A stretch of 10,212 nt of DNA. It comes from Candidatus Hydrogenedentota bacterium. GTDB lineage: Bacteria; Hydrogenedentota; Hydrogenedentia; Hydrogenedentales; SLHB01. The stretch spans positions 1 to 10,212 of the forward strand of contig PWNM01000358.1 in NCBI GenBank assembly GCA_003557825.1, written 5' to 3'. The position numbers and the translations under genes are program-made. The notes beneath the pieces are model-generated. The model worked only from the letters and a program-made list of their open reading frames with translations, did no database searches and was not told the origin of the DNA. Every line of letters begins with the position of its first letter. Position 1 is the stretch's first letter. Of the stretch, positions 7,765 to 10,212 are shown piece by piece.

Positions 7765-7794
7765 AAAAAAAAGACATCGGCGCAGGCCGATGTC
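7765..7794 (-). terminator. Intrinsic terminator of greA
   Basis: On the minus strand a perfect 9 bp stem, GACATCGGC and GCCGATGTC (7794-7786 and 7781-7773), closes a 4 nt loop (CTGC) and is followed at once by eight T residues (7772-7765). The 5' arm starts with the last two bases of the greA TGA stop, so terminator and stop are merged. On the plus strand no T-run follows, so it acts only for minus-strand transcripts. It stands between greA and carB, so carB transcription needs read-through or a promoter I cannot see. Confidence 0.93.
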
Positions 7795-8260
7795 ATCGAG
7801 TAATGTCGAGAATCTCCAACTCGACCTGACCCGCGGGAACGGTGGCGACGGTTACCTCGCCTACGGCTTTGCCCACCAGCGCTTTCCCGATGGGCGACTT
7901 AACGGATATTTTTCCGTCGGCCATGTCCGCTTCAACCGGTCCAACCAGGGTGTACGAAGCCTTCCTATTGGTCTTCTTGTTCAACACCGACACTGTGGCG
8001 CCCAGGTAGGCCTTCGACGTGTCCATTTGCGATTCGTCAATGATGGAGGCCCGGGCGATTTTATCTTCGATGTCGCGGATGCGCGCATGCAACCGGGCCT
8101 GTGCTTCCTTCGCCGCATGATACTCGGCGTTCTCGCGCAAATCGCCGTAGCTTCGGGCGTGTTCGATTTCGGCCGCGATCTTTGGACTTTGGGCACGGCA
8201 TTCCGCCAGCTCTTGCTTAAGCCTCGCCAGTCCTTCCGCAGTCATGTGAATCTTATCCAT
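7793..8260 (-). CDS. greA: Transcription elongation factor GreA
   Basis: GreA enters the secondary channel of RNA polymerase and stimulates cleavage of backtracked RNA, restarting arrested complexes. The product is 155 residues (E. coli 158). The N-terminal coiled coil spans about 8-75 and carries at its tip YGDLRENAEYHAAKEAQ (38-54), with D40 and E43 matching the acidic E. coli D41/E44 pair that acts at the polymerase active site. The C-terminal FKBP-like domain ends SPIGKALVGKAVGEVTVATVP and then GQVELEILDI. The frame is open to 8452, but those upstream codons have no GreA similarity. MDKIHMT at 8260 aligns exactly with E. coli MQAIPMT and has GAAAGGGA 10 nt upstream, while the ATG at 8269 has only 1 nt spacing. 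The gene is the first of the minus-strand cluster and is divergent from the rRNA operon. Confidence 0.95.
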   Translation of the reverse strand: MDKIHMTAEGLARLKQELAECRAQSPKIAAEIEHARSYGDLRENAEYHAAKEAQARLHARIRDIEDKIARASIIDESQMDTSKAYLGATVSVLNKKTNRKASYTLVGPVEADMADGKISVKSPIGKALVGKAVGEVTVATVPAGQVELEILDITR

Positions 8261-8270
8261 GGCAAACATA

Positions 8271-8278
8271 TCCCTTTC
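8271..8278 (-). promoter_or_regulatory. Ribosome binding site of greA
   Basis: GAAAGGGA on the minus strand lies 10 nt before the ATG at 8260 and only 1 nt before the in-frame ATG at 8269. It favours translation from 8260. Confidence 0.6.
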
Positions 8279-8419
8279 ACGATGTACCGTGTTTGGAGTG
8301 CGTAGGGGCGTTAGGTCCGGTTGTTCCCTTCCCCGGGGCAATTTCGTACGCAGTTGATGTCGTCGGCATCGCCAAAGAAAAGGCCCAATGCCGATTCCCT
8401 TCCCCGATGCATGACCAAA

Positions 8420-8448
8420 AGTATAACAAAATGGCCGCGAACCTCGAA
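8420..8448 (-). promoter_or_regulatory. Candidate greA promoter (extended -10 type)
   Basis: Reading the minus strand, TGTTATACT gives a TATACT -10 hexamer (8425-8420) with a TG extension. The -35 position 17 bp upstream (8448-8443) reads TTCGAG, a poor match, so this would rely on the extended -10. It would start transcription near 8413 and give a leader of about 150 nt before greA. No better minus-strand promoter was seen between here and greA. Confidence 0.4.
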
Positions 8449-8485
8449 ACATTGGACTGTTGTCAGCCTATGTCCGAAATAATCC

Positions 8486-8513
8486 CTGGCCGAAGCTGGC
8501 CGCTTTCTGGCCG
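8486..8513. repeat. Three helically phased CTGGCCG direct repeats
   Basis: CTGGCCG occurs at 8486-8492, 8496-8502 and 8507-8513, spaced 10 and 11 bp, which is one helical turn each. Related TCCGAAA copies flank the set at about 8473-8479 and 8542-8548, sharing the CCGAAA end of the first and third units. Such phasing is typical of cooperative protein binding on one DNA face, but no known regulator motif is recognised. The location fits either the greA promoter or an upstream element of the rRNA promoters. Confidence 0.5.
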
Positions 8514-8610
8514 AAACCGGCTCCGGCAGCCTCGGTCTGCGTCCGAAAACGGGTTGGGATCATGAACTGCAAGGCCCTTTTGAGGTTCGTGCTTGGTCGT
8601 CAACGATCCG

Positions 8611-8634
8611 CACAATACCCCCGTATTTATTGTG
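8611..8634. promoter_or_regulatory. Operator-like inverted repeat
   Basis: CACAATA (8611-8617) and TATTGTG (8628-8634) form a perfect 7 bp dyad with a 10 nt centre. Nested inside is AATAC-CCCC-GTATT (8614-8627). No T-run follows, so a terminator is unlikely. It sits about 60 bp upstream of the first rRNA promoter -35. It may be a regulator site or part of an upstream control region; the protein is unknown. Confidence 0.4.
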
Positions 8635-8693
8635 TAAAACGGTGATCGACCCCCTTCGCTGGAAGGTGTTGATAAGGCTCGGCGAACGAGGGG

Positions 8694-8722
8694 TTGACAT
8701 TGCCCCCTTTTTTTGCTAGACT
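8694..8722 (+). promoter_or_regulatory. rRNA operon promoter P1
   Basis: The -35 is a perfect TTGACA (8694-8699). After exactly 17 bp the -10 is TAGACT (8717-8722), preceded by TG at 8714-8715 as in an extended -10. Transcription should start near 8729, about 500 nt before the 16S gene. The spacer contains CCCCC followed by seven T residues. The ten bases GGGGTTGACA ending at the -35 are repeated identically at P2. Confidence 0.85.
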
Positions 8723-8864
8723 ACTCTTCCGCTTGGGCGACAGGCGCTACGCAAATTCGTTCCGATATGGAGCAGTGCCCCGTCCCCTGCGGGTGACATT
8801 TGCATCAGGAACTGCTGACCAGTCCGGTTGGATTGGCCCTGGAAACCACTCGGTGGACGGGGGG

Positions 8865-8893
8865 TTGACAAAGGCCTCAGCATTTGGTATACT
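8865..8893 (+). promoter_or_regulatory. rRNA operon promoter P2
   Basis: A perfect TTGACA (8865-8870) is followed after 17 bp by TATACT (8888-8893), an almost ideal sigma70-type promoter. Transcription should start near 8900, about 330 nt before the 16S gene. It lies 171 bp downstream of P1, a tandem arrangement usual for bacterial rRNA operons. Confidence 0.92.
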
Positions 8894-8926
8894 CTCCTTT
8901 CGGGTGGCGGAAACATGGCCGCCCAC

Positions 8927-8944
8927 TCAGGAGAAACCTCCTGA
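8927..8944 (+). other. Leader hairpin 1
   Basis: TCAGGAG and CTCCTGA form a perfect 7 bp stem around an AAAC loop, about 27 nt into the transcript from P2. No T-run follows, so it is not a terminator. It is probably part of the folded rRNA leader. Confidence 0.55.
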
Positions 8945-8955
8945 TGACGCGAGCG

Positions 8956-8974
8956 CTTCTTGCAAGTCAAGAAG
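8956..8974 (+). other. Leader hairpin 2
   Basis: CTTCTTG and CAAGAAG form a perfect 7 bp stem with a 5 nt loop (CAAGT). A run of six T residues lies at 8996-9001, too far away to make this an intrinsic terminator. Confidence 0.5.
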
Positions 8975-9033
8975 ATTTGTCAAAAGCGTTGGCGGTTTTT
9001 TGCGCCCAATTGCAACGGCGGTTGGAGCCAATC

Positions 9034-9045
9034 GTTCTTTGAAAA
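9034..9045 (+). promoter_or_regulatory. boxA-like antitermination site in the rRNA leader
   Basis: GTTCTTTGAAAA matches the boxA element of rRNA leaders (E. coli TGCTCTTTAACA; many other bacteria have a TTCTTTGAAAA form). Known boxA elements bind NusB and NusE (S10) in nascent RNA and let polymerase pass Rho-dependent stops. Its place between P2 and the 16S gene, ~190 nt before the mature end, is as expected. No clear boxB hairpin of the lambda type was found next to it. Confidence 0.75.
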
Positions 9046-9070
9046 TTGAATACGGTACATGCCTGTTAAG

Positions 9071-9133
9071 GTGACATGTCGCAGTGCGCGATAGGGCTTT
9101 GGCTCTACAACGCGCTGCTGCTTCAAATGTCAC
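9071..9133 (+). other. Long stem-loop in the 16S leader
   Basis: Nested complementary segments make one extended hairpin. GTGACAT (9071-9077) pairs with ATGTCAC (9127-9133). GCAG (9081-9084) pairs with CTGC (9118-9121), GCGCG (9086-9090) with CGCGC (9111-9115), and AGGGC (9093-9097) with GCTCT (9102-9106, one G-U pair) around a TTTG loop. That is about 21 pairs interrupted by small internal loops. It lies between boxA and the 16S 5' end, where leader RNA usually folds for RNase processing and ribosome assembly. Confidence 0.6.
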
Positions 9134-9158
9134 AAGTACTTGCTAAGCAAGTCCTTGT
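9132..9158 (+). other. Leader hairpin 4
   Basis: ACAAG (9132-9136) pairs with CTTGT (9154-9158), and ACTTGC (9138-9143) with GCAAGT (9147-9152) around a TAA loop, with one T-C mismatch between the two stems: 11 pairs in all. Two bases are shared with the preceding stem, so the two helices abut or compete at the base. Confidence 0.6.
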
Positions 9159-9165
9159 CAATTAA

Positions 9166-9188
9166 GATTCCTTAACAAAAAAGGAATC
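9166..9188 (+). other. Leader hairpin 5
   Basis: GATTCCTT (9166-9173) and AAGGAATC (9181-9188) form a perfect 8 bp stem with an A-rich 7 nt loop. No T-run follows. It lies ~40 nt before the mature 16S 5' end. Confidence 0.6.
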
Positions 9189-9202
9189 AGACTCACGAAT
9201 CG

Positions 9203-9228
9203 CAGGGCGTAAGTCCTGTTAGATTTTT

Positions 9229-9230
<2 letters not shown>
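9203..9230 (+). other. Hairpin with GTAA loop and T-run at the 16S 5' boundary
   Basis: CAGGGC (9203-9208) and GTCCTG (9213-9218, one G-U pair) close a GNRA-type GTAA loop. Five bases later comes a run of seven T residues (9224-9230) that reaches the mature 16S end. The gap before the T-run and its place in an rRNA operon speak against termination; processing or assembly is more likely. Confidence 0.45.

Positions 9231-10212
<982 letters not shown>

Larger units (their letters stand above)
8270..8689. other. Noncoding divergent region between greA and rRNA promoters
   Basis: No supportable gene occurs in these 420 bases. Short frames on both strands have no ribosome binding site, no recognisable product and no coding bias. 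The region holds the greA leader and probable promoter on its left side, then a group of CTGGCCG repeats (8486-8513) and an inverted repeat at 8611-8634. Either could be a protein binding site upstream of the rRNA promoters. Confidence 0.6.

Noticed and set aside
7718..7777. N-terminal extension of CarB to 7777
   Set aside because: It would run through the greA terminator T-run, and AGGAG directly precedes the ATG at 7717.
8261..8452. N-terminal extension of GreA to 8452
   Set aside because: The 64 extra residues do not resemble GreA, while the ATG at 8260 matches the family N-terminus and has a ribosome binding site.
8952..9001. Possible terminator between P2 and boxA (AGCGCTT with AAGCGTT, then T6 at 8996)
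   Set aside because: The stem needs a G-U pair, competes with the better hairpin at 8956-8974, and the T-run is 5 nt away from it.
8694..9074. Plus-strand open frame of 126 codons across the rRNA promoters
   Set aside because: It begins at the P1 -35 hexamer and runs through P2 and boxA; it is promoter and leader DNA.

Overview
The window is bacterial chromosome, moderately GC-rich, with tightly packed protein genes and the start of an rRNA operon. The 16S gene carries at 9569-9586 the exact complement of the EUB338-III probe site. Classical Proteobacteria, Firmicutes and Planctomycetes do not match that variant; Verrucomicrobia and some related or uncultured phyla do. The 5' end of the 16S does not look like a typical Verrucomicrobium, and the amino-sugar gene pair fits the PVC/FCB neighbourhood. 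I therefore suspect an uncultured phylum of that kind (Hydrogenedentota is one candidate), but this is inference.

Layout. Plus strand, 3-2284: the 3' end of an unrecognised gene, then a two-gene unit 3 bp apart encoding a NagB-like sugar-phosphate isomerase/deaminase homologue and a PIG-L/LmbE-family zinc deacetylase. Minus strand, 8260-2294: greA, an intrinsic terminator, carB, rsmI and a membrane PAS protein resembling a histidine kinase, which meets the deacetylase gene tail to tail with a 9 bp gap. Plus strand, 8690-10212: two strong tandem sigma70-type promoters, a long structured leader with a boxA-like site, and the first ~980 nt of 16S rRNA, which runs off the window. greA and the rRNA operon diverge from a ~970 bp noncoding region.

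How the genes fit together. The NagB-like and LmbE-like pair suggests removal of an N-acyl group from an amino sugar followed by isomerisation or deamination, although the NagB-like protein lacks several residues of the classical enzyme. The minus-strand cluster is mostly housekeeping: transcript-cleavage factor GreA, the large subunit of carbamoyl-phosphate synthetase, and the methyltransferase for 16S C1402. The odd member is the last gene. It has six membrane helices, a PAS domain and a kinase-type dimerisation helix pair, but the phosphoacceptor His is Gln and there is no ATPase domain, so it cannot be a working histidine kinase.

I found no CRISPR array, tRNA, transposase or phage gene. 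The most unusual items are the degenerate kinase, the diverged NagB-LmbE pair, the terminator just in front of carB, and the structure and repeats in the greA/rRNA intergenic region.
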